A stretch of DNA of 48,062 bases from contig CALKGG010000076.1 in NCBI GenBank assembly GCA_938084885.1, positions 1 through 48,062 of the forward strand, read 5' to 3'. Positions 31,936 to 40,292 of the stretch are shown piece by piece (position 1 is the stretch's first letter; each line of letters starts with the position of its first letter). A program made the translations under genes and the position numbers. Source of the DNA: an uncultured Acidimicrobiales bacterium. GTDB lineage: Bacteria; Actinomycetota; Acidimicrobiia; Acidimicrobiales; SHLQ01. Below the pieces are notes generated by a model. That model was not told where the DNA came from and did not search any database. It saw only the letters and a program-made list of their open reading frames with translations.

Positions 31936-34900
31936 ATGAGGAGAACAATCATCGCTACCACCGTGACCCCGGCACAACTGGACGATCTTGCATTGGCGCA
32001 CCTCGACGGCCATGCGACGACCGAACAGATCAAGATTCTCGAGACCGACAAAGACGCGTGGGCAGCTGCGCTATGGCGGCTCCTCGACGACGCTGAAGCA
32101 GCACTCGCGAAGGCTCGCCGTAACGTTCGCGGCCCAGAGCGCGCCAACGTCTTGAACGATCTCGACGAAGAGTGTTACCGCATCGACGACGCACTCACCG
32201 AACTCGTAGGCCCCCCCAAAGAGGACGAGCTCGCTCCGACCCCCCAGCCAAAGCGACAACAGGGTGCGGCGGCCGAAAAGACGGGCACGGCCCAGCTGCA
32301 GTTGTCGTGGAACGATGGGCAACTGGTTGCGTGGGTTGCTGGCCACAACGCTCGCTACGAACAAGAAGACGTCATTCGCGAATACCTCGATACGACCGGT
32401 GGTGCGGGCATCGAGTGGGAGAGCCGTGGCTTGCTGCGGATCCCGACTGGCCAGCGCGTCCCGGCGCTGACAACTCCGGTGACCGCCGCCCTCGGCTGGC
32501 TTGTCGCCCAAGCCCGCGAAACCCACAATCCGGTCGTGTCTCCGAGTGTTCGTTGGATTGGTCTGGCTGCCGCGACCGCTGTTTCGGCGGTCGCTCAGGG
32601 CCGGATGGCTCCTCAGCTCCGCCAGGCTCGCCGCGGCAAAAAAGACACCGGCAGCAACTTTTCGGTTCGGTGGCTTCCGGGCCTCATCGATCCCGATCAC
32701 CTCGCCCAGCTTGTGGCGTCGGTGCCGGGCGCAGCGATGGTCGGCCAGCAACGACAAGAAGCGTTGGCGTTTACCACTGCAGTTATGGGCGACGTCACCA
32801 ATCAGGTGGTGTGCATGGCGGCCTCGCAGGTCGAGGTTCCTGCTCCGCCTCCGGAGGTGAAGGATCGAAACGACATTTCCGAAGCTTTCCTCGGTCGTCT
32901 CGATGGGTCGGCGTTTTATGCACCCGACTCTGCCGGGGCCGAAATTGCGCGTCGCATCGACCGTTGGTCGGCGCCGGTCGTTGGCACGAAGAACCCGAAG
33001 CTGATCGTTTCGCTGAGTCCTCCCGACGATTCGAACGCGTGGCATGCCCGCGTGCTTGGTACATCGTCGGCTGGCTCGCTCGAACCGTTCGAGGTGGTTC
33101 TGGCCGAGGCTTCGAAGGACCGGTCGCGGTTGTTCGAACATCAGGCTTCGCGACTCGAGCGTCTCTTTCCTGCGCTGCTACGTCCCGGCGGTCGCCGCCG
33201 TGGCGAAGTGATTTTGAGCCAGGACGAGGCGTGGCAGTTGATGACCGAGGTCGGTCCTGTGCTTCGGGCGGCTGGCTTCGACGTTCGTGTTCCGCCGCTG
33301 TCTCGCAAGAAGTCGACGCCGTCGCTTCGTTTGACCGCCGAAGAGGCAGAAGAGAGCGTTGTTGGGGCTCAGCAGTTGGCCAATGTGCGTTGGTCGGCAA
33401 TGTTCGACGACGTCGAGCTCACCGCAGCCGATATTGCCAAACTCGCCCAGCAGGCCCGCCCGCTCGTGCAGAGCCGTGGTCAATGGATTGAGCTTGATCA
33501 GGCCGACCTCGCCGAGGCAGCAGCTGCACTCGCTGAGCGGGCCGACCAAACCAAGCTCAGTGGCGCCGACATGTTGCGCCACGCCATGGGCCTTGAGGGC
33601 GATCCGCTCGGAGGCGGCATTTCGCTTGCCGGCGATGGGTGGGCGGCCGATTTGTTCGCCAGCCTCGGCAATCTTCCCGAAGATCCCGATACGACGCCGG
33701 ATGGGTTCAAGGGCGAGCTCCGCAGTTATCAGGCCGACGCACTGTCGTGGCTGAATTTCCTCGACGACGCCGGTTTGGGCGGCTGCCTTGCGCTCGACAT
33801 GGGTCTCGGAAAGACGCCGACGTCGCTTGCGGCGTTGTACGAATCACGGGTGCATGGAACGGGGCTCGTGATTGCGCCGCCTGCCGTTGTTGGTAACTGG
33901 GCGGCCGAATCGAAGAAGTTCATTCCCGATATGAAGGTGCACGTCCACCATGGCGCGAACCGCATCAAGAAGGGGTTCCGTTCGACCTTTGAGAAGGTCG
34001 ATCTGGTGATCACCACCTACGGCACAGCAGTGCGAGACATGGATGAGTTGTCGAAACTGACGTGGGGCAAGGTCGTAATCGATGAGGCGCAGGCGATCAA
34101 GAATCCTGCGGCGGAGACTTCTCAGCAGCTGCGTCGTTTGGAAGCACGTACTCGCGTTGCGTTGACAGGAACACCGATCGAGAACGGCCTGGGCGATCTT
34201 TGGGCGATCATGGATTGGGCCAACACTGGCCTCGTCGGTGCTCGTCCGCAGTTCATTGCTCAGCTCACTCCGGCCAAGAAGAACGGAACGAAGGGTGGTG
34301 AAGAAGCGCTGAAGGCGCTGAACGGAATCCTTGTGTATCGCCGTACGAAGATGGAGCCAGAGATCGCCGCCGAGCTTCCTGATCGCATCGACGAGCTCGA
34401 CCATTGCGCGATGACTCCCGAGCAGATCGGCCTCTATCAGGCTGTGGTCGACAATTTGGTGCTCGAAACGTCCGAGCGTCCAGCGGGTACGCCGGAACGA
34501 AAGGGTGCGGTGCTTGCGGCAATCACTGCGCTCAAGCAAATCTGCAACCATCCCGTCAACTACCAGGACGACGACAAACCGCTCGATGGTCGATCGGGCA
34601 AGCTGGCCCGCCTGAACGAGATCATGGAATCGGTGTTCGCCGCTGATGAGAAGATGCTGATCTTCACGCACTTTGCGTCGTGGGGTGAGCGATTGTCGGA
34701 CTATCTGAGCGAGCGGACCGGCAAGAAGATCGAATGTTATCACGGCGGCCTTTCCCGAGGTGCCCGCGATCGGATGATCGAGGATTTCCAGAAGGCCGAA
34801 GGGTCGGGGGCGCTTGTGTTGTCGTTGAAGGCGGGCGGAACTGGTCTCAACCTGACCGCAGCGAACCACGTTGTGCTCTATGACCGTTGGTGGAATCCAG

Positions 34901-35208
34901 CGGTTGAGGATCAGGCTCGCGATCGTGCGTGGCGAATCGGCCAGACCAAGACGGTCATTGCGCACCGTCTCGTTTGCCCGGGAACAGTCGACGAACGTGT
35001 GGAAGAAGTCGTGGCTGGCAAGCGGGAGATTGCGAACATGGTGTTACCGAAGTCGAGTTCGGTTGGCGACCTCGATGCGCAGCAGCTTCAGGCGGCGCTC
35101 GGCATTGACCCTGATCTTTTGCTGGCGGCTGAGTCCACGAACGATCTAGCAGCCGAACCTGACCGGATTGATGTTGCGGCGCCTGAACCTGTAGGAGCAC
35201 CGGCATGA
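31936..35208 (+). CDS. SNF2-family DEAD-like helicase with bacterial N-terminal extension
   Basis: 1090 residues from ATG 31936 (GTG 31921 is possible). The first about 560 residues are the bacterial SNF2-associated region, with an Arg/Gln-rich early part and 'SLAGDGWAADLFASLGN' near its end. The motor begins at 'GELRSYQADALSWLNFLDDAGLGGCLALDMGLGKTPTSLAAL' (Walker A about residue 625), 'WGKVVIDEAQAIKNP' (DEAQ box about 714), 'RVALTGTPIENGLGDLWAIMDW', then the helicase C lobe 'EKMLIFTHFASWGERLSDYL', 'GALVLSLKAGGTGLNLTAANHVVLYDRWWNPAVEDQARDRAWRIGQTKTV' (motifs V and VI). Probable ATP-dependent nucleoprotein translocase for DNA or RNA polymerase. Stop overlaps the next start (ATGA). Confidence 0.93.
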   Translation: MRRTIIATTVTPAQLDDLALAHLDGHATTEQIKILETDKDAWAAALWRLLDDAEAALAKARRNVRGPERANVLNDLDEECYRIDDALTELVGPPKEDELAPTPQPKRQQGAAAEKTGTAQLQLSWNDGQLVAWVAGHNARYEQEDVIREYLDTTGGAGIEWESRGLLRIPTGQRVPALTTPVTAALGWLVAQARETHNPVVSPSVRWIGLAAATAVSAVAQGRMAPQLRQARRGKKDTGSNFSVRWLPGLIDPDHLAQLVASVPGAAMVGQQRQEALAFTTAVMGDVTNQVVCMAASQVEVPAPPPEVKDRNDISEAFLGRLDGSAFYAPDSAGAEIARRIDRWSAPVVGTKNPKLIVSLSPPDDSNAWHARVLGTSSAGSLEPFEVVLAEASKDRSRLFEHQASRLERLFPALLRPGGRRRGEVILSQDEAWQLMTEVGPVLRAAGFDVRVPPLSRKKSTPSLRLTAEEAEESVVGAQQLANVRWSAMFDDVELTAADIAKLAQQARPLVQSRGQWIELDQADLAEAAAALAERADQTKLSGADMLRHAMGLEGDPLGGGISLAGDGWAADLFASLGNLPEDPDTTPDGFKGELRSYQADALSWLNFLDDAGLGGCLALDMGLGKTPTSLAALYESRVHGTGLVIAPPAVVGNWAAESKKFIPDMKVHVHHGANRIKKGFRSTFEKVDLVITTYGTAVRDMDELSKLTWGKVVIDEAQAIKNPAAETSQQLRRLEARTRVALTGTPIENGLGDLWAIMDWANTGLVGARPQFIAQLTPAKKNGTKGGEEALKALNGILVYRRTKMEPEIAAELPDRIDELDHCAMTPEQIGLYQAVVDNLVLETSERPAGTPERKGAVLAAITALKQICNHPVNYQDDDKPLDGRSGKLARLNEIMESVFAADEKMLIFTHFASWGERLSDYLSERTGKKIECYHGGLSRGARDRMIEDFQKAEGSGALVLSLKAGGTGLNLTAANHVVLYDRWWNPAVEDQARDRAWRIGQTKTVIAHRLVCPGTVDERVEEVVAGKREIANMVLPKSSSVGDLDAQQLQAALGIDPDLLLAAESTNDLAAEPDRIDVAAPEPVGAPA

Positions 35209-35624
35209 GCGGTCGTAACCAGCGTAAGCGTGGCGGCAAGAAGCAAAGCAATGCTCCGCAGAAGTCTCAGGGCAAGGGCAAGGGTTCAAAGAAGAAGGAC
35301 GTCGATCCAAAGATCTTGTGGGGCGATGTTGAGGCTCTGCCTAAGCTCGAGGGTTTTCCGATTTCAACTCCTGATCCGGTCGCTGTTGTGACGTCGCTTG
35401 GCCAGCCGCCGTTGCCGGGTCATGGTCCGGCGTCGCCGCACTATTTCAAGCTCGTGTATGGCCGTGCGACCCAGCTCGCTGGAGCGCTTGCGATGGCTGG
35501 CCAAATCGACGATCTAACACCTGAGCCGCTTCCTGAGCCTGAGCTTGAGCCTGAAGACGAGCCGTTGACCGAGGTGGGCGACGAGGGCAACTTGGTCGAG
35601 GCGAGCGCCGACGAAGAAGAGTAG
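35205..35624 (+). CDS. Small bipolar-charge protein coupled to the SNF2 helicase
   Basis: 139 residues starting inside the helicase stop codon (4-base overlap), so made with it. Residues 1-33 are very basic (RNQRKRGGKK, KGKGSKKK), the middle holds 'ILWGDVEALPKLEGFPISTPDPVAVVTSLGQPPLPGHG', 'SPHYFKLVYGRATQLAGALAMAG', and the last 35 residues are very acidic with PEPELEPEDEP. No known domain is recognised. The basic end may bind DNA or RNA and the acidic tail a partner such as the helicase. Confidence 0.8.
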   Translation: MSGRNQRKRGGKKQSNAPQKSQGKGKGSKKKDVDPKILWGDVEALPKLEGFPISTPDPVAVVTSLGQPPLPGHGPASPHYFKLVYGRATQLAGALAMAGQIDDLTPEPLPEPELEPEDEPLTEVGDEGNLVEASADEEE

Positions 35625-35703
35625 TCAGCTGCGCGTGATCGTCGTGGTGTCGCCCGTCCGATCTTGACAAGTGGGTTTGTAGCGCACCATTGCGCGACCC
35701 TGT

Positions 35704-36249
35704 TCAGCTGACGTCTTGGCCGTACATGGTGCCGAGCTCGTCGGCGATCAGCTCGATGCGTTCACCATTGGGGCCAGAGACGTAGACCGACGTGTCGAAA
35801 TCGAAGTCGATCTCGATGCCCTGGTCGGCAAAGCTGGCTTTCAGTTCGCGGTGCTTGTCGGGGTTGACCGAGATGGCGAGGTGATGGAATCCGCCGAGCA
35901 CTTCGGCGTACTCCCCGAGGCCGAGGCCGGGGAAGTCGAAGAAGCCCAGCAGGTTGCCGTTGCCAATATCGAAGAAGAAGTGCGTGGAGCCTGGATAGTC
36001 CCGATTCTCGAAGATTTCGGTGAGCGGGAAACCGAGGACGCCTTGGTAGAAGTTGATTGTTTCTTCGACGTCGCTGCACATCAACACCATGTGGTGGACG
36101 CCGCGTCCATTCGATGCCGGGCGTTCGTGGACAGGGTGCAGGTGTTTGGCCCGCAGCGCTGCCCACTCTTCGGTTCGATCAACCACTGCTGCAGCCTCGG
36201 CGTGCACCGCATTGGCATCTGCACGCACTTCTTCTTCGCTTTTGGTCAT
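35704..36249 (-). CDS. VOC family protein (glyoxalase/dioxygenase fold)
   Basis: 181 residues. After a charged 45-residue N-terminal helix, the VOC domain reads 'RGVHHMVLMCSDVEETINFYQGVLGFPLTEIFENRDYPGSTHFFFDIGNGNLLGFFDFP' and, in the second half, 'GFHHLAISVNPDKHRELKASFADQGIEIDFDFDTSVYVSGPNGERIELIAD'. Candidate metal ligands are the His of VHHM, the second His of FHHL and the late Glu of ERIELI. Function is likely a small-molecule dioxygenase, epimerase or lyase. It ends in a spacer with no strong terminator and starts 26 bases past the stop of the YceI gene on the same strand, so the two may form one unit. Confidence 0.85.
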   Translation of the reverse strand: MTKSEEEVRADANAVHAEAAAVVDRTEEWAALRAKHLHPVHERPASNGRGVHHMVLMCSDVEETINFYQGVLGFPLTEIFENRDYPGSTHFFFDIGNGNLLGFFDFPGLGLGEYAEVLGGFHHLAISVNPDKHRELKASFADQGIEIDFDFDTSVYVSGPNGERIELIADELGTMYGQDVS

Positions 36250-36275
36250 GTCACTCCTTCGAGCGGCGCTTTGGG

Positions 36276-36806
36276 CTATGCCGGAACGGCTTGGATCTCG
36301 AGCTCGATGCTGATCTTGTCACCAATGAGCATTCCGTCAAGGCCAATTGGCATGTTGAAGTCGATTCCGAAGTCGGAACGGGAAATTTCGCCGGCTGCGC
36401 TGAACCCGGCACGGGTGACCTCGTAGCCGTCGACGGCGACGCCGTGAAATTCAAGGTCGAACGTGACCGGCTTGCTGATGCCGTTGATGGAAAGGTCTCC
36501 AGTGAGCGAGGTCGGTGTGACGGCGGTGGAGGTGAATGTCATGGCCGGGTTGTTCTCGACGCCGAAGAAGTCGGTGCTTTGGAGGTGGCCGTCACGATCA
36601 GCATTGTTGGTGTCGATCGAGGAGAGCTCGACGACTGCTGACACCGAGCTTGCGGTGTGGTCTTGGGCAATGGTGAGCGCTCCGCTGAAGGAATTGAACT
36701 GGCCCCGAACTTTGCTGAGGCCGAGGTGGCGGACGCTGAACCCGACCGAGCTGTGTGATGGCTCGATGTTCCAGGTGCCTGCGGTGAGCAATTCGTGTGT
36801 GGTCAT
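36276..36806 (-). CDS. YceI family protein
   Basis: 176 residues. Lipocalin-like YceI fold signatures are 'GTWNIEPSHSSVGFSVRHLGLSKVRGQFNSFSGAL', 'SVSAVVELSSIDTNNADRDGHLQSTDFFGVENNPAMTFTSTAV', 'LTGDLSINGISKPVTFDLEFHG' and 'RAGFSAAGEISRSDFGIDFN'. YceI proteins bind long isoprenoid or fatty-acid chains; this member lacks a signal peptide, as is common in actinobacteria. Paired and divergent with a MarR regulator, a widespread arrangement suggesting that MarR controls it. Confidence 0.93.
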   Translation of the reverse strand: MTTHELLTAGTWNIEPSHSSVGFSVRHLGLSKVRGQFNSFSGALTIAQDHTASSVSAVVELSSIDTNNADRDGHLQSTDFFGVENNPAMTFTSTAVTPTSLTGDLSINGISKPVTFDLEFHGVAVDGYEVTRAGFSAAGEISRSDFGIDFNMPIGLDGMLIGDKISIELEIQAVPA

Positions 36807-36837
36807 GGGATGTCTCTTTCGTCTGTGAGCGGTCGAA

Positions 36838-36868
36838 TTTATACTTCAACCTTTAATTTAAGTATTAA
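36838..36868. promoter_or_regulatory. Inverted repeat in the YceI-MarR spacer
   Basis: TTTATACTT (36838-36846) and AAGTATTAA (36860-36868) match in 8 of 9 positions as a dyad across 13 bases in an AT-rich stretch between the divergent starts. Likely MarR-type operator and promoter region. Confidence 0.5.
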
Positions 36869-36917
36869 CTACTTTACCGTGAGTTTCCACCCTGACAACC
36901 TCCACTAAGGTTTCACC

Positions 36918-37373
36918 GTGACTTCGACCAATTGGTTATCCGACGAAGAAATGCGACTGTGGCGAGCATTCATTGCAGCCTCATCGGGCATGAACACCGC
37001 AATCGATGCCTCGCTCAAGAAGTCAAACGCGATGAACCTCGACGACTACGAAGTGCTCGTCATGCTGAGCGAATCCAACGGCAACCGCTTGCGAATGAGC
37101 GAGCTCTCAACCCACATCCTGCATTCGAGAAGCAGACTCACCCAACGGATCGACCGCCTTGCAACGCGGGGCCTTGTCAGTAGAGAAAAGGACGAGAGCG
37201 ATGCCCGCGGCACCTGGGCGGTGTTGACCCCAGAAGGAAAACGCGCCCTCGAAGAAGCCGCACCATCGCACCTCGAACACGTACGAGAATTCTTCTTCGA
37301 TCACATCGACGCCGAAGACATTCCCGCCATGACTCGATCGCTCGAAAAGGTGGCACACCAGCTGCGCACCTAA
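36918..37373 (+). CDS. MarR-family winged-helix transcriptional regulator
   Basis: 151 residues from GTG 36918. 'WLSDEEMRLWRAFIAASSGMNTAIDASLKKSNAMNLDDYEVLVMLSESNGNRLRMSELSTHILHSRSRLTQRIDRLATRGLVSREKDESDARGTWAVLTPEGKRALEEA' shows the dimerising helix, the recognition helix (SRSRLTQRIDRL) and the beta-wing (REKDESDARGTW). MarR dimers bind short palindromes and are released by phenolic or oxidant ligands. Next to YceI, which it probably represses through the dyad at 36838-36868. Confidence 0.93.
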   Translation: MTSTNWLSDEEMRLWRAFIAASSGMNTAIDASLKKSNAMNLDDYEVLVMLSESNGNRLRMSELSTHILHSRSRLTQRIDRLATRGLVSREKDESDARGTWAVLTPEGKRALEEAAPSHLEHVREFFFDHIDAEDIPAMTRSLEKVAHQLRT

Positions 37374-37396
37374 AGCTCGACCGTGCTGCCCAACAC

Positions 37397-38593
37397 CTAC
37401 GACTGATCCGAGACCGAGTCGTCTCGTGTGGGCTGAATGAGCTTTCGCCGACGCGGCCGCCGCCTAGGAATCATGTCTCGCATCTCTTCGAGATTCCCGA
37501 AGCACAGCAGCTGATCGTTCGCTTCCAGAACGAGGCTTCGCTTTGGCGACGGGATCACGTCGATCCCCCGCTGCACCGTGAGCACCGTGATATCACGTTC
37601 CTCGAGGCCGCTCTCACCCAACGGTCGCCCGACAAACGCCCCGTCTTCACGAACCATCAACTCAGCAACCCCAAAGCCCCGCGAGACCGAGAGTCGCTGG
37701 CGAACATCGAGCTCTGGAAAGGCCACTTGGTTGTCGATGAAGTCGACTATGACCCGCGCAATATTTTGCCCAGTGGCCCGTTCGATGCCCTGCAGCCCGG
37801 GCGATGAATTGACCTCCATGACCAGTGGCCCGCGGTCGCTCTCCAACATGTCGACCCCAGCCACCCGAAGCCCCATGATTTGCGCCGAACGCACCGCAGC
37901 GCGCTCGTAGGCGGGGTCGAGCCGAATGTCTTCGGAGGTCCCCCCTCGATGCAAATTCGAACGAAAGTCGTCGCCACCCGATGACCGGCGCATTGCCCCG
38001 ACCACCTGGTCGCCAACAACGAAGGCCCGCACGTCAGTCCCTGAACTCTCCTGAACAAACTCCTGGATCAGCACGTTCTGGCGCGTGGCTTGGAGCGTTT
38101 CGATCATGGCCTGAGCAACGATGAGGTCGGGGGCGAGCATGACCCCGATGCCTTGCGTGCCTTCGAGCAGCTTGATCACGACGGGCGCCCCACCGACCCG
38201 TTCAATAGCAGGCAAGATGTCGGCACGATCGCGCACGAACGTCGTTGCGGGCATACCAATGTGATGACGGGCGAGAATCTGATGGGCGTGCAGCTTGTCG
38301 CGACTGTTTCGAATACCAGCCGATGTGTTTGGGGTATACACATCCATTTGTTCGAACTGGCGAACAACCGCGGTTCCGAAGTAAGTGACCGACGCGCCCA
38401 CTCGGGGTAATACCGCGTCGTAGTCCGACAACTGGTTTCCCGAGTAGAACAAGTCTGGTTCATCGTCGCTGAGGTCAATGGCAAACCGGAACGTGTCGAG
38501 GATGCGAACCTGATGTCCGGCTTCTACGGCAGCAGTCTTTAGCCGTTGAGTTGAATAACTCCTCGGTTCTCGGGAAAGGATCGCAAGCCTCAC
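37397..38593 (-). CDS. RimK-like ATP-grasp ligase fused to a TrkA_C (RCK_C) domain
   Basis: 398 residues from GTG 38593, which has AGGAG 9 bases upstream; the frame is open far upstream but only low-quality sequence lies there. Residues 1-290 are a RimK ATP-grasp: 'DYDAVLPRVGASVTYFGTAVVRQFEQMDVYTPNTSAGIRNSRDKLHAHQILARHHIGMPATTFVRD', 'VVIKLLEGTQGIGVML', 'NVLIQEFVQESSGTDVRAFVVG' and 'VMEVNSSPGLQGIERATG' (metal-binding NSSPG). Residues about 303-376 match TrkA_C ('FGVAELMVREDGAFVGRPLGESGLEERDITVLTVQRG', 'QLLCFGNLEEMRDM'). RimK adds glutamates to ribosomal protein S6. The appended RCK_C domain may sense a small ligand. A basic tail (RRRPRRRKL) follows. Divergent from an aspartoacylase-like gene. 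Confidence 0.9.
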   Translation of the reverse strand: MRLAILSREPRSYSTQRLKTAAVEAGHQVRILDTFRFAIDLSDDEPDLFYSGNQLSDYDAVLPRVGASVTYFGTAVVRQFEQMDVYTPNTSAGIRNSRDKLHAHQILARHHIGMPATTFVRDRADILPAIERVGGAPVVIKLLEGTQGIGVMLAPDLIVAQAMIETLQATRQNVLIQEFVQESSGTDVRAFVVGDQVVGAMRRSSGGDDFRSNLHRGGTSEDIRLDPAYERAAVRSAQIMGLRVAGVDMLESDRGPLVMEVNSSPGLQGIERATGQNIARVIVDFIDNQVAFPELDVRQRLSVSRGFGVAELMVREDGAFVGRPLGESGLEERDITVLTVQRGIDVIPSPKRSLVLEANDQLLCFGNLEEMRDMIPRRRPRRRKLIQPTRDDSVSDQS

Positions 38594-38692
38594 TACACTC
38601 CTGAACGGCCAAGCAGACCGACACAACGGTTGGACGGGGACTGGCCTCCCGAAGATAACGCGAGCGAGCCGTTCGCGAGAAATAGCGATTCC

Positions 38693-39676
38693 ATGACTTC
38701 CCGAGCACCCTTTGTAATCGGCGATACCGAGGTTAGGCCGGGCCGCTCTGCACATGTAGAGCTGCCGGTCTCCCAACTCATCACCGGGGCGCAAATCGCC
38801 ATGCCCGTAACCGTGTTGCACGGCACGTTCGATGGGCCAACGATGTGGATCAACGCCGCGGTTCATGGTGACGAGCTGAACGGTGTCGAGGTCGTCAACC
38901 GTGTTCTCGCGGACCTCGACCCAAAGCTGATGTCGGGAACACTGCTGGCCGTGCCGGTCGTCAACGTGCACGGCTTTATGAATGGCGACCGCTATCTCCC
39001 CGATCGACGCGACCTCAACCGGTCGTTCCCGGGAAGTGCGAAGGGATCGTTGGCGTCGCGCTTGGCCCACATCTTCATGACCGAGATCGTGAGCCGATGC
39101 GAGATTGGCATCGACCTTCACACCGCGAGCGACAACCGCACGAACCTGCCGCAAATTCGAGCCGACCTCGACGACCCGAAAACGCGCGAACTCGCCGAGG
39201 TCTTCGGTGTGCCGCTCATGATGCACGCAAAGGCGGGCAGCGGCACCTTGCGACGGGCAGCAGCGAAATCGGGAGCGACAATCTTGTTGTACGAAGCTGG
39301 GGAACCGCTTCGGTTCAACAAGCGGGCTATTAGCAACGGCGTCAACGGTGTTCGCAGAGTGCTGCGTCACCTCGAGATTGCCGATTGGGATGGCCCAGAA
39401 CGCGTGACGAGCGACGTGTCTCGATCGTCTCGTTGGATGCGCGCTGCCAAGAGCGGTGTACTGCGAATGGATGTTGACCTTGGCGACGTCGTCGAAGAAC
39501 GTCAAGTACTCGGAACGATTATCGACGCGTTCGGTAAACGCCTGAGCACGGTGCGTTCAACCCGTGGCGGCTTGGTGATTGGCCGCACGTTGTATCCGTT
39601 GTGCAACAAAGGTGATGCGTTGGTGCACATTGCGAGCCTCGAAGAACCGGCCGAATCTCCAGAATCGTCGAGCTAG
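38693..39676 (+). CDS. Succinylglutamate desuccinylase/aspartoacylase family protein
   Basis: 327 residues from ATG 38693 (the frame opens at TTG 38630). Zinc-carboxypeptidase-like fold with zinc ligands H58 and E61 in 'NAAVHGDELNG' and H143 in 'GIDLHTASDNRTNLP'; the catalytic Glu is in 'ILLYEAGE'. The C-terminal beta domain includes 'SSRWMRAAKSGVLRMDVDLGDVVEERQVLGTIIDAFG', a lipoyl-like barrel. Hydrolyses an amide of an N-acyl amino acid. Partnership with RimK-type ligases is known in several bacteria, where it may trim glutamate tails. Here the two are divergent across about 100 bases. Confidence 0.9.
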   Translation: MTSRAPFVIGDTEVRPGRSAHVELPVSQLITGAQIAMPVTVLHGTFDGPTMWINAAVHGDELNGVEVVNRVLADLDPKLMSGTLLAVPVVNVHGFMNGDRYLPDRRDLNRSFPGSAKGSLASRLAHIFMTEIVSRCEIGIDLHTASDNRTNLPQIRADLDDPKTRELAEVFGVPLMMHAKAGSGTLRRAAAKSGATILLYEAGEPLRFNKRAISNGVNGVRRVLRHLEIADWDGPERVTSDVSRSSRWMRAAKSGVLRMDVDLGDVVEERQVLGTIIDAFGKRLSTVRSTRGGLVIGRTLYPLCNKGDALVHIASLEEPAESPESSS

Positions 39677-39719
39677 TCGCATTTCTCAAGGTTTCGGCCG
39701 ATTGCGCCGTAACAACGCT

Positions 39720-40259
39720 ATGGAATCAGTAGCGGGAAATGGCGAAGTAGGTCCTGGCGAGTGCGACGAGCCGGGCCAAGCAACCGGGCTCGGCGACGTT
39801 GCAGCACAGCGGCCAGGAATCAATCCCATCGAGGTTCTCCACGACAGGTTGATCCCCGGATCATCGTGCGGCTTGGAACATGTCGTCGTCGCCAACCATG
39901 CCGTCATCGTTATTCGTTCCACGCCGAAGAAGGGGCGGGTCCGGATTGCGAAAGACACCGTCTTTGTCGGCGGGTCAAACTTGCAAGTCATTTTGGCCGG
40001 CCTTGACGCACGCATCGACACGGTCCGCCACATGGTTGGAGGCGAATCGCCAGTCTTTGGTGCGCTATTCCTGAGCCGGCAACCAAAGGCCAAACTGAAG
40101 CATTTCGGTTCGATGCCGATCGGACCGTCATCGGCTGTTGTCGAACACATCATCGAAGCCCATTGCGCGGCCGAGATAAACCCCGACCTCCGGTCGATCG
40201 CCTACGAACTCAGCGGCATCTTCCTTGGTTCGAATGTGTTTGGCGAGAACGCCGCGTAG
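39720..40259 (+). CDS. NERD (nuclease-related) domain-like protein, substituted active site
   Basis: 179 residues from ATG 39720; no clear ribosome site. 'IEVLHDRLIPGSSCGLEHVVVANHAVIVIRSTPKKGRVRI', 'TVFVGGSNLQVILAGLDARIDTVRHMVG' and 'LKHFGSMPIGPSSAVVEHI' follow the order of a NERD domain (HDR, xIxHVVVG, VVIDxKxxxGRV). The usual catalytic Asp and Lys of 'DxK' are here Arg, Ser and Thr, so the nuclease activity is doubtful. Preceded by an aspartoacylase-like gene on the same strand. An overlapping ORF on the opposite strand has no sensible match. Assignment moderate. Confidence 0.55.
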   Translation: MESVAGNGEVGPGECDEPGQATGLGDVAAQRPGINPIEVLHDRLIPGSSCGLEHVVVANHAVIVIRSTPKKGRVRIAKDTVFVGGSNLQVILAGLDARIDTVRHMVGGESPVFGALFLSRQPKAKLKHFGSMPIGPSSAVVEHIIEAHCAAEINPDLRSIAYELSGIFLGSNVFGENAA

Positions 40260-40292
40260 CGAACCTGTCGTGTTCGAATTACCAGCCCGGAG

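Noticed and set aside
38594..39505. The 304-codon extension of the RimK frame to 39505
   Set aside because: It overlaps the aspartoacylase-like gene on the other strand, and a good GTG start with AGGAG exists at 38593.
39720..40259. RimB-type (DUF785) aspartic protease after the aspartoacylase-like gene
   Set aside because: I looked for the DTGA motif that this family has near RimK, and it is absent; the sequence fits NERD better.
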